Shown: in pieces, positions 24,311-33,779 of the stretch
Position numbering within the stretch: position 1 is the stretch's first letter
How the letters are laid out: every line of letters starts with the position of its first letter
From: Pantoea sp. BAV 3049
GTDB lineage: Bacteria; Pseudomonadota; Gammaproteobacteria; Enterobacterales; Enterobacteriaceae
Length of the DNA: 64,000 nucleotides
Direction of reading: 5' to 3'
Assembly (NCBI RefSeq): GCF_009765445.1
Contig: NZ_WHOY01000031.1
Span: 386,762 to 450,761, forward strand
The notes under the pieces: model-generated
Seen by the model: the letters and a program-made list of their open reading frames with translations, nothing else
Told to the model about the DNA's origin: nothing
Databases searched by the model: none
Made by a program: the position numbers and the translations under genes

Positions 24311-25314
24311 ACTTTCGGCACGATGGTGCCATTATCCAGCTGCTGCCAGATGGCAGTGAATTTCTGCCATGCCTCAGCGCTGACCAGCTTGCTGTTGTAC
24401 TGCTCTTTACCGTGCACCACAGACCAGGCTTTTGCCACCGTCGGTGCCCACTCTTTGCCACCGAGGAAGGCGTTATTCGCCACGGAATGGCCGACTTCTT
24501 CCACCATCCAGTCGAGGTTCTGCTTCAGACTGCAGGCAATGTACGCCGGGGAAACATCCATCTGATCGGCATAGCAGCCGATGGCTTTAACTTTCGCGGC
24601 GGCAGCACCCTGCAGTGCACCCAGCCCGGTCACATCAGCGGCATGCCAGATCACGTCGGCTCCGTTGCCGATCAGGGTAGTTGCCGCTTCCCGGCCCTTC
24701 GCTGCGTTATCGTAATCACCAGTGACCACGCCCAGCCCTTTCACGCCTGGGCGGGTTTTCTCGGCACCGGCAATAAAGGCACGCATCATCGCCTGTTGTG
24801 TTGGATTATCACCGCCGCCGACAAAGCCGACCGCTTTACCTTGATCGGAAATCAGAGCTGCCAGAGCGCCTGCGGCATAAGCCGCCTGCAGATAGGCAAG
24901 ATTGACGTATTCCACATTGCCCGGCGCGGTTTCATCCGGCTTAAAGGTGGAAGCGAAGAAGTGGGTATCCGGGTAGTCAGGGGCAATTTCGGCAAACGCC
25001 GAGCCGTATTCAAAGCTGTGGCCGATAATCAGCGAGTAACCGTCGTCGGCATAGCCGCGGATCACCTGCTCCATCTGCGCCTGCGGCACGCTTTCGCTGT
25101 AAGCCGCGGTGAAACCTTCTTTTTTCAGCGCCTGTAGCCCCTGATACGCCAGCATGCTCCAGCCGCCATCGGCAACGGAACCCGGCAACAACAATGCGAT
25201 TTTGATGCTCTTATCCGCGGCCAGCGCTTTGCGAGAAAGTAACGGCGCCAGAGCCGGTAACATCACCGCGCCCGCCAGCATCTTTGCAAATCCCCTGCGA
25301 CTTACACCTGCCAT
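24307..25314 (-). CDS. BMP-family periplasmic substrate-binding protein with Tat signal
   Basis: This 335-residue protein belongs to the Bmp/Med (PnrA-like) family, which binds purine nucleosides or related heterocycles. The N-terminus has a twin-arginine signal, SRRGFAK at residues 5-11, followed by a hydrophobic stretch and cleavage likely after ALA at about residue 32. There is no lipobox Cys, so it should be soluble in the periplasm. The family core starts IKIALLLPGSVADGGWSMLA. It is the first gene of the operon, 112 bp from the divergent lysR gene. Confidence 0.9.
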   Translation of the reverse strand: MAGVSRRGFAKMLAGAVMLPALAPLLSRKALAADKSIKIALLLPGSVADGGWSMLAYQGLQALKKEGFTAAYSESVPQAQMEQVIRGYADDGYSLIIGHSFEYGSAFAEIAPDYPDTHFFASTFKPDETAPGNVEYVNLAYLQAAYAAGALAALISDQGKAVGFVGGGDNPTQQAMMRAFIAGAEKTRPGVKGLGVVTGDYDNAAKGREAATTLIGNGADVIWHAADVTGLGALQGAAAAKVKAIGCYADQMDVSPAYIACSLKQNLDWMVEEVGHSVANNAFLGGKEWAPTVAKAWSVVHGKEQYNSKLVSAEAWQKFTAIWQQLDNGTIVPKV

Positions 25315-25329
25315 TTTTTATGCCCCCTC

Positions 25330-25348
25330 AACTGAAGATTGTTCAGTT
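25330..25348. promoter_or_regulatory. Inverted repeat in the lysR/ABC-operon intergenic region
   Basis: AACTGAA (25330-25336) and TTCAGTT (25342-25348) form a perfect 7-bp inverted repeat with a 5-bp centre. It lies 15 bp upstream of the binding-protein start and about 80 bp upstream of the LysR start. It is a good candidate operator for the divergently encoded regulator; binding is not shown by sequence alone. Confidence 0.5.
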
Positions 25349-25426
25349 ATGCCGCGATTTTCGTTACCTTAAAAGCACAGTTTTTCGTACTCAACGATGC
25401 CTTAAAGGCAACACTACGGAGTCGTC

Positions 25427-26332
25427 ATGCTTCAGCATCGCCTGTGGACCTATCTGGATGAAGTGGCGCGCAGCGGGTCAATCCGTAAAGCGGCCAGCAG
25501 ACTGCATATTTCAGCTTCCGCCATTAACCGGCAAATCCTCGCGCTGGAAGAGGAACTCGGCACCCCGTTGTTCCAACGCCTGCCACGCAAAATGGTGCTG
25601 ACGGCCGCCGGAGAAGTGCTGATCCACCACGTCCGCCAGACATTCAAAGAGCTGGAATGGGCGCAGATTAAGATTGAGGAACTGAAGGGGCTGCGGCGTG
25701 GCGAAGTCACGGTAGCGATGATGAGCGGGCTGGCGGCCAATCTGATCCCCCGCGTGGCCGCTGAATTCCGCCGGGCAAATCCCAGGGTAAAATTAGTCCT
25801 GCGGCAGATGACCACCGGTCACGACATTACCAGCGCGGTGGAGTCGGGCGAGGCTGATTTAGGGCTGGGATTCGATTTTGATTTACCCCCTTCCCTCCGT
25901 ACGCTGGGCAGTGCGGTCGGAAGGCTTGGGGCGGTGGTGTCACCCGGTCATCCACTGGCGGATAAAACCAGCCTGCGCCTGAGCGACTGCGTGCCCCATT
26001 CGCTGGTAATTGCCGACAAGTCGATGGTGATCCGTCCTTATCTGAACGATCTGTTCTCTCGGGCGTCAGTGACCGTGCACCCGGTCATTGAAACCAATTC
26101 GATCGAGGTGATGCGTCAGGCGGCGATGGTCGACCAGGCGCTGACCTTCCTGACGCCGTTTGATATTGAGTTCGATCTGCGCAGCGGCAGGCTGATCTAT
26201 ATTCCGGTGCGCGAGCTGGCGCAGCGCACACAGAACCTGATGCTGATTGGGCACGACAGGGGCACCAGCGCGATTGGCAGCGTGCTGGCGGAGACCATTA
26301 AGGCAATGATAATGATGAGCCAGATGGCTTAG
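25427..26332 (+). CDS. LysR-family transcriptional regulator of the ABC/deaminase operon
   Basis: This 301-residue protein has an N-terminal winged helix-turn-helix (about residues 4-63; GSIRKAASRLHISASAINRQ is the recognition region) and a C-terminal effector-binding domain. It is divergent from the seven-gene operon, the classic arrangement for a LysR regulator of neighbouring catabolic genes. The inducer is probably the imported compound or a product of it, by inference. An ATG at 25427 preceded by ACGGAG fixes the start. Confidence 0.9.
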   Translation: MLQHRLWTYLDEVARSGSIRKAASRLHISASAINRQILALEEELGTPLFQRLPRKMVLTAAGEVLIHHVRQTFKELEWAQIKIEELKGLRRGEVTVAMMSGLAANLIPRVAAEFRRANPRVKLVLRQMTTGHDITSAVESGEADLGLGFDFDLPPSLRTLGSAVGRLGAVVSPGHPLADKTSLRLSDCVPHSLVIADKSMVIRPYLNDLFSRASVTVHPVIETNSIEVMRQAAMVDQALTFLTPFDIEFDLRSGRLIYIPVRELAQRTQNLMLIGHDRGTSAIGSVLAETIKAMIMMSQMA

Positions 26333-26432
26333 CGGACTTCAGCGTGCCGGAGCCGCCTTAAATCTCACGGTAAGGAAAGCGGGCAATACGGCGTGCTGAA
26401 ATGCGTGGCATGCCGCCTGCTGAAGGCATACT

Positions 26433-27233
26433 CTATTTTGACTGGTAAGGTGGCTGGTAAGCCTGCACCTCACGGATCAGCTTAATCAGCGCCTCAGCCG
26501 CCCGCCGGGTTTCGATTTTGCCGCGTTCGGCATCCGCAGCTGCGGCGTTACCGGTGGTGCCGGAAGGATGCAGATCCTCCGCCATCCAGCCAAAGCCCAC
26601 GCCTCCTTCCGGGGTAAGGATGCCGCCAGTTTCCGCCAGTGCCACCGAGGCGGACACAAAATCCTCTGCGTATTTCATCTGCACCAGATCCGGATGAAGA
26701 TGCAGCATCACACTGGTTTCCGACTCACCGCCATGAATACCGTGCTGCCGCTCGTGTTCGCTGAACAGATCGCTGGAGTCGATGGTTCGGAACCAGCTGG
26801 CTCCGACGGCAAACACTCCCAGTTCAATGCGCAGCTGGCGGCAGACAATCTCCATCAGCTGCGGCTGGCCGCCATGCGAATTCCAGAAAATCAGCTTGCG
26901 GATCCCGGCGCGCCAGGCGCTTTTTGCCACTTCAAACCACACTTTGCCCAGCAGATCATAAGGAAGGGTCAGCGTGCCGGGGTAATTGAGATGCTCATCA
27001 GATTTGCCAACCGGCAGTGCGGGAAGGATCAGCACCGGGAGATCTGCAGGCATCATGCCGACCGCTTCGGCAACGATCCCGGCATTAATCGCGGCATCCA
27101 CCCTGACTGGCAGATGCGGGCCATGCTGCTCCACTGCGCCAATCGGCAGCACCGCAACAATCTTGTCCATCTCCAGCTCGCTGAATTCACGGGTCGAGAG
27201 ATCCCACCACCAGCGTGACGAAGGCATATTCAT
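26433..27233 (-). CDS. Creatininase-family amidohydrolase
   Basis: This 266-residue protein belongs to the creatininase/MftE family of metal-dependent amidases. Likely metal ligands are Glu35 and His37 (GAVEQHGPH), Asp46 (VRVDAAI), His120 (NSHGGQ) and Glu170 (HGGESETS). The NSHGG form differs from the GHYEN of true creatininase, so the substrate need not be creatinine. It is convergent with the lysR gene and probably transcribed alone, but it plausibly joins the same pathway, hydrolysing a cyclic or linear amide. GGAGATAA precedes the ATG. Confidence 0.85.
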   Translation of the reverse strand: MNMPSSRWWWDLSTREFSELEMDKIVAVLPIGAVEQHGPHLPVRVDAAINAGIVAEAVGMMPADLPVLILPALPVGKSDEHLNYPGTLTLPYDLLGKVWFEVAKSAWRAGIRKLIFWNSHGGQPQLMEIVCRQLRIELGVFAVGASWFRTIDSSDLFSEHERQHGIHGGESETSVMLHLHPDLVQMKYAEDFVSASVALAETGGILTPEGGVGFGWMAEDLHPSGTTGNAAAADAERGKIETRRAAEALIKLIREVQAYQPPYQSK

Positions 27234-27250
27234 TAAAAGTTATCTCCTGC

Positions 27251-27265
27251 ACTGTTTTATACAGT
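27251..27265. promoter_or_regulatory. Palindrome upstream of the creatininase-family gene
   Basis: ACTGT-TTTAT-ACAGT is a 5-bp inverted repeat, 17 bp upstream of the start codon of the creatininase-family gene. Read on the minus strand it contains TATAAA, a possible -10 element, so it may be an operator over a promoter. The arms share ACTG/CAGT with the repeat at 25330-25348, but with different spacing. Confidence 0.35.
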
Positions 27266-27408
27266 CTGGTCAATTTGGTGCGCTAAATGAAGCAGCAAAA
27301 ATGCGGCGGCGCGTTGCTTTTTTGGCATCAGAGAGGGGCAAAGGTGACACCCGTGCGCTAAACATGATACCAATGCTGGATCGATACGATCTTTCTCAGG
27401 GAGCTAAC

Positions 27409-28278
27409 ATGTCTGCCAAACATCCGGTGATTGCCGTGACCGGTTCCAGCGGCGCGGGAACCACCACAACCAGCCTGGCCTTCCGCAAAATTTTTCAGCA
27501 GCTTAACCTGCATGCCGCCGAAGTGGAGGGAGACAGCTTTCACCGCTATACCCGGCCTGAGATGGATATGGCAATCCGCAAAGCGCGCGATATGGGCCGA
27601 CACATCAGTTATTTTGGCCCTGATGCCAACGACTTCGCGCTGCTGGAGCAAACCTTCCAGGAATACGGTAAAAGCGGCAGCGGCAAGTCGCGCAAGTATC
27701 TGCATACCTATGATGAGGCGGTGCCGTGGAACCAGGTGCCGGGAACCTTCACGCCGTGGCAGCCGCTGCCGGAGCCGACTGATGTGTTGTTCTATGAAGG
27801 GCTGCACGGCGGGGTGGTAACACCGCAGAACAACGTGTCACAGCATGTGGATCTGCTGGTTGGCGTGGTGCCTATCGTTAACCTGGAGTGGATCCAGAAG
27901 CTGGTGCGTGACACCAGTGAACGCGGCCATTCGCGAGAAGCGGTAATGGACTCGGTAGTGCGTTCTATGGAGGATTACATCAACTTCATCACACCGCAGT
28001 TCTCGCGCACGCACATTAACTTCCAGCGCGTCCCGACCGTTGATACCTCCAATCCGTTCGCCGCACGGGGCATCCCGTCGCTGGATGAAAGTTTTGTGGT
28101 GATCCACTTTCAGGGACTGGAAGATATCGACTTCCCCTATCTGCTGGCGATGCTGCAGGGTTCTTTTATCTCTCACATTAACACGCTGGTGGTACCTGGC
28201 GGCAAAATGGGGCTGGCGATGGAGCTGATCATGGGGCCGCTGGTGCAACGGTTAATCGAAGGGAAGAAGATAGAGTAG
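27409..28278 (+). CDS. prkB: Phosphoribulokinase-like protein PrkB
   Basis: This 289-residue P-loop kinase starts MSAKHPVIAVTGSSGAGTTT; its nucleotide-binding loop is GSSGAGTTT at residues 12-20. It is related to phosphoribulokinase, but enterobacteria lack a Calvin cycle and the substrate is unknown. The ATG at 27409 follows CAGGGAG and matches the family N-terminus; the frame is open far upstream, but that part lies antisense to the creatininase gene. Confidence 0.93.
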   Translation: MSAKHPVIAVTGSSGAGTTTTSLAFRKIFQQLNLHAAEVEGDSFHRYTRPEMDMAIRKARDMGRHISYFGPDANDFALLEQTFQEYGKSGSGKSRKYLHTYDEAVPWNQVPGTFTPWQPLPEPTDVLFYEGLHGGVVTPQNNVSQHVDLLVGVVPIVNLEWIQKLVRDTSERGHSREAVMDSVVRSMEDYINFITPQFSRTHINFQRVPTVDTSNPFAARGIPSLDESFVVIHFQGLEDIDFPYLLAMLQGSFISHINTLVVPGGKMGLAMELIMGPLVQRLIEGKKIE

Positions 28279-28307
28279 TGCCCCGACAGTGCGGGGCACG
28301 GGATATT

Positions 28308-28712
28308 TTACAGCTCAATCACTTCATAGCTGTGAGTGATCTCCACACCTTTGCCCAGCATCAGCGCAACGGAGCAATATTTTTCTGCTGAGAGATCGAC
28401 AGCGCGGGACACGGCTTTATCGCCCAATGCGTTACCCGTTACGATAAAATGCAGATTGATATGGGTGAAGAGACGCGGAGCCTCTTCACGCCGTTCGGAG
28501 GTCAACTTAACCTCACAATCTTTAACATCGTGACGGCCTTTTTGCAGGATTGAAACCACGTCAATCGCGCTACAACCGCCCGCTGCCATCAACACCATCT
28601 CCATCGGGCTGGGTGCTTTATCCCCTGAGTTGCCATCCATCAGCACCTGATGTCCTGATGAGGATTCTCCCAAAAAGGTCAGCCCTTCCACCCATTTGAC
28701 ACGTGCCTGCAT
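28308..28712 (-). CDS. yhfA: OsmC-family protein YhfA
   Basis: This 134-residue OsmC/Ohr-fold protein contains the conserved cysteine in AAGGCSAIDV (about residue 48) and a second cysteine further on (KYCSVALML). OsmC-type proteins reduce organic peroxides; YhfA itself is poorly characterised. A GAGGAG site precedes the ATG. It is transcribed divergently from crp, as in E. coli. Confidence 0.93.
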   Translation of the reverse strand: MQARVKWVEGLTFLGESSSGHQVLMDGNSGDKAPSPMEMVLMAAGGCSAIDVVSILQKGRHDVKDCEVKLTSERREEAPRLFTHINLHFIVTGNALGDKAVSRAVDLSAEKYCSVALMLGKGVEITHSYEVIEL

Positions 28713-29022
28713 AACAAACTCCTCTAATTCATTCAGTTAACACCAGATTACGCTTTAGCAACAAAAACGGCAACGCAGCAGATTTCGCACTATGCTGAAG
28801 CGAGACAACAGAAGACACTCGTGCAAAGCTGTGCTACAAACAAGGCTGTAATACTTTCGTCAGTACTCTACAAGCTTTGACGAAACGGAACGACATAACG
28901 AGCCTGGCTTCCCAAAGAAGCCGAATAAATTTCCTGACAGGGAAACGCTTGACTATTTCAACGCCTGACAGGGAACTCTGCCCCTGTATTTAAGGCACGA
29001 TGACAACAGAGGATAACAGCGA
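28713..29022. other. yhfA-crp divergent intergenic region with repeats
   Basis: This 310-bp region must hold promoters for yhfA and crp. An 8-bp perfect inverted repeat, TTTCGTCA (28855-28862) and TGACGAAA (28878-28885), can form a hairpin with a 15-nt loop. CCTGACAGGGAA occurs twice as a direct repeat (28933-28944 and 28964-28975), each copy itself partly palindromic. I could not identify a convincing CRP box or -35/-10 pair. GAGGATAA precedes the crp start. Confidence 0.6.
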
Positions 29023-29655
29023 ATGGTTCTCGGCAAACCGCAAACAGACCCGACACTTGAATGGTTCCTGTCACATTGCCATATTCATAAGTATCCATCC
29101 AAAAGCACGCTGATTCACCAGGGTGAGAAAGCGGAAACCCTCTACTACATCGTCAAAGGCGCGGTAGCGGTGCTGATTAAGGATGAAGAAGGCAAAGAGA
29201 TGATCCTCTCTTACCTCAATCAGGGCGATTTTATTGGCGAGCTTGGCCTGTTCGAAGAGGGTCAGGAGCGCAGTGCGTGGGTACGGGCAAAAACCGCGTG
29301 CGAAGTCGCTGAAATTTCCTATAAGAAATTCCGCCAGCTGATCCAGGTGAACCCCGACATTCTGATGCGTCTCTCTTCGCAGATGGCGCGTCGCCTGCAG
29401 GTAACGTCCGAGAAAGTGGGCAATTTAGCTTTCCTCGATGTGACTGGTCGCATCGCGCAAACCCTGCTCAATCTGGCTAAACAGCCGGATGCCATGACTC
29501 ACCCTGACGGAATGCAGATCAAAATCACCCGTCAGGAGATCGGCCAGATTGTTGGCTGCTCCCGTGAAACCGTTGGGCGTATTTTGAAAATGCTGGAAGA
29601 TCAGAACCTGATCTCGGCACACGGTAAAACTATCGTTGTCTACGGCACACGCTAA
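29023..29655 (+). CDS. crp: cAMP receptor protein (CRP/CAP)
   Basis: CRP is the global cAMP-dependent regulator of carbon catabolism. The 210-residue product is the E. coli length. The N-terminal cyclic-nucleotide domain (about residues 1-130, with [18 protein letters not shown]) is followed by a helix-turn-helix whose recognition helix SRETVGRIL carries Arg181 and Glu182. It is followed by a strong terminator. Confidence 0.99.
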   Translation: MVLGKPQTDPTLEWFLSHCHIHKYPSKSTLIHQGEKAETLYYIVKGAVAVLIKDEEGKEMILSYLNQGDFIGELGLFEEGQERSAWVRAKTACEVAEISYKKFRQLIQVNPDILMRLSSQMARRLQVTSEKVGNLAFLDVTGRIAQTLLNLAKQPDAMTHPDGMQIKITRQEIGQIVGCSRETVGRILKMLEDQNLISAHGKTIVVYGTR

Positions 29656-29670
29656 CCGGCTCTGATCCTC

Positions 29671-29698
29671 GGCGCAACAGTCTCTGTTGCGCCTTTTT
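29671..29698 (+). terminator. Intrinsic terminator after crp
   Basis: A 10-bp perfect stem (GGCGCAACAG at 29671-29680, CTGTTGCGCC at 29684-29693) with a 3-nt loop is followed by T5. It ends just before the yhfK ribosome site, so yhfK needs its own promoter or read-through. Confidence 0.9.
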
Positions 29699-29713
29699 AT
29701 TTGGTACGGAGTG

Positions 29714-31786
29714 ATGTGGCGTCGAATTATTTATCACCCTGAAGTCAACTACGCACTGCGCCAGACGCTGGTGCTCTGTTTACCGGTTGCTATCGGATGG
29801 CTGCTGGGCGATTTGCAAAAGGGATTGCTGTTCTCCTTAGTCCCGGCCTGCTGCAACATCGCCGGTCTTGATACCCCGCATAAACGCTTTTTCAAACGCC
29901 TGATCGTGGGCGGTAGCCTGTTTGCCTTCAGCAGCTTTCTGATCCAGTACCTGGGCGCACACCAGGTTCCCCTGCCCGCTATTTTATTCGTGATGGCGAT
30001 GCTGCTCGGCGTGACCGGAGAGATCAGCCCGCTGCACGGACGACTGCTGCCCGGCTCGCTGATTGCAGCGATCTTCACCCTCAGCCTGGCGGGAAGGATG
30101 CCAATCTGGCAGCCGCCGATGCTCTACGTGCTGGGCACGGTCTGGTACGGCGTCTTCAACTGGTTCTGGTTCTGGCTGTGGAAAGAGCAGCCGATGCGCG
30201 AAACGCTGAGCCTGCTGTACCGGGAGCTGGCCGGTTACTGTGAAGCTAAATATACCCTGCTGACTAAACTCACCGATCCGGAAAAAGCCCTGCCGCCGCT
30301 GCTGGCCCGTCAGCAGAAAGCGGTCGATCTGATCACCACCTGCTACCAGCAAATGCACATGCTGGCCGCCAATAACGATAATCATCACAAGCGGCTGACC
30401 CGCGCCTTTCAGGTGGCGCTGGATTTGCAGGAGCATATCTCCGTCAGCCTGCATCAGCCGGAAGAGGTGCAGAAGCTGGTGGAACAGAGCCACGCCGAAG
30501 CGGTGATCCGCTGGAACGCCCAGACCATTGCGGCCAGGCTGCGCGAACTGGCAGACGATATCCTTTATCATAAGCTGCCTGAGCGATTTACCATGGATAA
30601 GCAGCTTCAGGCGCTGGAAAAAATTTCCCGCCAGCACCGGGACAATCCGGTCGGCAACTTCTGTTATTACCACTTCAGTCGCATTGCCCGCGTCCTGCGC
30701 ACTCAGCGCCCACTTTATCAGCGCGACCTGATGGCCGACCGCCAGCGCCGTCTGCCGCTGCTCCCGGCCATAAGAAGTTATCTCTCGCTGAAGTCCGCCG
30801 CGCTGCGCACCGCCGCCCGTTTTGCGGTGATGCTGACCTTTGCCAGCTCGCTGGCGCTGTTCTTTAACCTGCCCAAGCCCTACTGGATTTTGATGACGGT
30901 GATGTTTGTCAGCCAGAACGGTTACAGCGCCACCAGAGTCCGGATCCAGCACAGGGCGCTGGGAACCCTTGCCGGGCTGATTATCGCTGCCGTCACTCTG
31001 CGGCTGCAGGCCCCGGAGCCTCTGGTGCTGCTGGTGATGCTGGCAATCACCCTGATCAGCTATCTGTTTATCCGTAAGTTCTACGGCTGGGCGATGATTG
31101 GCTTTACCGTCACGGCGGTTTACTCCCTTCAGCTGCTGTCACTGAACGGGGCTGATTTCCTGCTGCCGCGCCTGATGGATACGCTGATGGGCTGCCTGAT
31201 TGCCTTTGGCGGCATGATCTGGCTGTGGCCGCAGTGGCAAAGCGGGCTGCTGCGGCAGAATGCGCACGATGCGCTGGAAGCCTATCAGGGAGCGCTGCAG
31301 ATGCTGCTGGGCAACGAGCAAGACCCGGTAAAGCTGGCTTACCAGCGTATGCGGGTCAATCAGGCTCATAACGCCCTCTTTAACTCGCTGAATCAGGCGA
31401 TGCAGGAGCCCGGTTTCGATTCGAGTTATCTGGCAGACATGAAGCTGTGGGTGACGCACAGCCAGTTTATCGTTGAGCACATCAACGCGATGACCATCCT
31501 CGCGCGTGAGCATACCATGCTGACGTCATCGCTGGCGGAGCGGTATTTGCAGTCCTGTGAGATTGCGTTACAGCGCTGCCAGCAGCGACTGGAATATGAC
31601 GGCCCCAGCTCTGACACTAACGTGCTGGATGGCCTGGGAGAAATTCAGCAGGGTCCGGTGACCATTCTGGAAAGGCACGTGCAGCGCATATTGGGACATC
31701 TCAGCGTGATGCACACCATCTCGTCACTGGCATGGTTCAATCGACCACATCACGGGCGCTGGCTGTCGCGGCGCTTGAGAAAATAG
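29714..31786 (+). CDS. yhfK: YhfK family inner-membrane protein
   Basis: This 690-residue protein belongs to the YccS/YhfK (FUSC-like) family. It has two hydrophobic blocks (about residues 10-150 and 385-510) separated by and followed by long soluble regions. The ATG at 29714 gives MWRRIIYHPEVNYALRQTLV, the family N-terminus, and is preceded by ACGGAG; an in-frame TTG at 29687 lies inside the crp terminator and is rejected. Its function is unknown; homology to aromatic-acid efflux proteins suggests transport. Confidence 0.93.
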   Translation: MWRRIIYHPEVNYALRQTLVLCLPVAIGWLLGDLQKGLLFSLVPACCNIAGLDTPHKRFFKRLIVGGSLFAFSSFLIQYLGAHQVPLPAILFVMAMLLGVTGEISPLHGRLLPGSLIAAIFTLSLAGRMPIWQPPMLYVLGTVWYGVFNWFWFWLWKEQPMRETLSLLYRELAGYCEAKYTLLTKLTDPEKALPPLLARQQKAVDLITTCYQQMHMLAANNDNHHKRLTRAFQVALDLQEHISVSLHQPEEVQKLVEQSHAEAVIRWNAQTIAARLRELADDILYHKLPERFTMDKQLQALEKISRQHRDNPVGNFCYYHFSRIARVLRTQRPLYQRDLMADRQRRLPLLPAIRSYLSLKSAALRTAARFAVMLTFASSLALFFNLPKPYWILMTVMFVSQNGYSATRVRIQHRALGTLAGLIIAAVTLRLQAPEPLVLLVMLAITLISYLFIRKFYGWAMIGFTVTAVYSLQLLSLNGADFLLPRLMDTLMGCLIAFGGMIWLWPQWQSGLLRQNAHDALEAYQGALQMLLGNEQDPVKLAYQRMRVNQAHNALFNSLNQAMQEPGFDSSYLADMKLWVTHSQFIVEHINAMTILAREHTMLTSSLAERYLQSCEIALQRCQQRLEYDGPSSDTNVLDGLGEIQQGPVTILERHVQRILGHLSVMHTISSLAWFNRPHHGRWLSRRLRK

Positions 31787-31863
31787 ACCCGATCGCTCAG
31801 GCCCCTGTTTGCTACAAACTCAAGGCGCGGGGAATACGTTAACAACCTCGCCGTTTGCGTGCC

Positions 31864-33087
<1,224 letters not shown>

Positions 33088-33117
33088 CTACCTCATCTGT
33101 TTTTTTACGTTGCAGGA

Positions 33118-33156
33118 AGTGAAATTATAATCACAAAATATGCATAAAAAATCAAT
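33118..33156 (-). promoter_or_regulatory. Tandem ARG boxes (ArgR operator) of argD
   Basis: Two ARG-box-like cores, TGAAATTATAATCA (33120-33133) and TGCATAAAAAATCA (33141-33154), each differ from TGAATWWWWATTCA at two positions. They are 21 bp apart, the spacing of paired ARG boxes separated by 3 bp. They lie 35-72 bp upstream of the argD start. Confidence 0.75.
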
Positions 33157-33170
33157 CAAAGGCAACTTTT

Positions 33171-33746
33171 TCACTGCCGGAGGAAATTTTCCAGCAGCTG
33201 GTGTCCCTGCTCGCTGAGAATGCTTTCCGGATGGAACTGCACCCCTTCCAGCGGCAGATGACGATGGCGGAACCCCATAATCTCGTCAGACTTGCCATCG
33301 CGCAGTGTCCAGGCAGTCATTTCAAATTCCGCCGGAAGGGACGCTTTCTCCACAATCAGCGAATGGTAGCGCGTCACCGTCAGCGGATGTTTCAGGCCGG
33401 AAAAGACGCCCCCATCATTATGCTCAATCACCGACGTTTTGCCGTGCATCACTTCCCTGGCCCGTATCACCCGCGCACCAAAAGCCTGCGCGATAGCCTG
33501 GTGACCCAGGCAGACGCCGAGAATTGGCAGTTTTCCGGCGAACTCCGCAATCGCCGCCAGTGAAATACCCGCCTCGTCCGGTGTACAGGGACCGGGAGAG
33601 ATCACCAGCTTTTCCGGCCGCAGGGTGGCAATTTGATCCAACGTCAGCTCGTCATTACGCCGGACCAGCACCTCTTCCCCCAGCTCACAGAAGTACTGAC
33701 AGAGGTTCCAGGTAAAAGAGTCATAGTTATCAATAAGCAGCAGCAT
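33171..33746 (-). CDS. pabA: Aminodeoxychorismate synthase glutamine amidotransferase subunit
   Basis: PabA supplies ammonia from glutamine to PabB in p-aminobenzoate synthesis for folate. With the ATG at 33746 the product has 191 residues starting [15 protein letters not shown]. The class I triad is Cys79 (GVCLGHQ) plus His and Glu in VQFHPES. CCGGAG lies 6-9 bp upstream of this ATG; a GTG six bases earlier overlaps that site and is less likely. Confidence 0.95.
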   Translation of the reverse strand: MLLLIDNYDSFTWNLCQYFCELGEEVLVRRNDELTLDQIATLRPEKLVISPGPCTPDEAGISLAAIAEFAGKLPILGVCLGHQAIAQAFGARVIRAREVMHGKTSVIEHNDGGVFSGLKHPLTVTRYHSLIVEKASLPAEFEMTAWTLRDGKSDEIMGFRHRHLPLEGVQFHPESILSEQGHQLLENFLRQ

Positions 33747-33779
33747 CGGCACTCCGGACCGGTTTGGAAGGCCGCTATT

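Noticed and set aside
26433-27233. Calling this gene a true creatininase
   Set aside because: The second metal motif is NSHGG rather than the GHYEN form of creatininase, and the fifth ligand comes from HGGESETS, as in other members of the family.
27252-27264. CTGTTTTATACAG as a LexA (SOS) box
   Set aside because: LexA needs CTGT-N8-ACAG; here the arms are only 5 bp apart.
26986-27408. In-frame upstream extension of prkB by about 140 codons
   Set aside because: It is antisense to the creatininase-family gene, is Ser/Thr/Arg-rich without family similarity, and the ATG at 27409 has a ribosome site and the PrkB N-terminus.
29984-30952. A 322-codon minus-strand frame inside yhfK
   Set aside because: It is antisense to a well-conserved gene, with Gln/Arg/His-rich composition typical of shadow frames.
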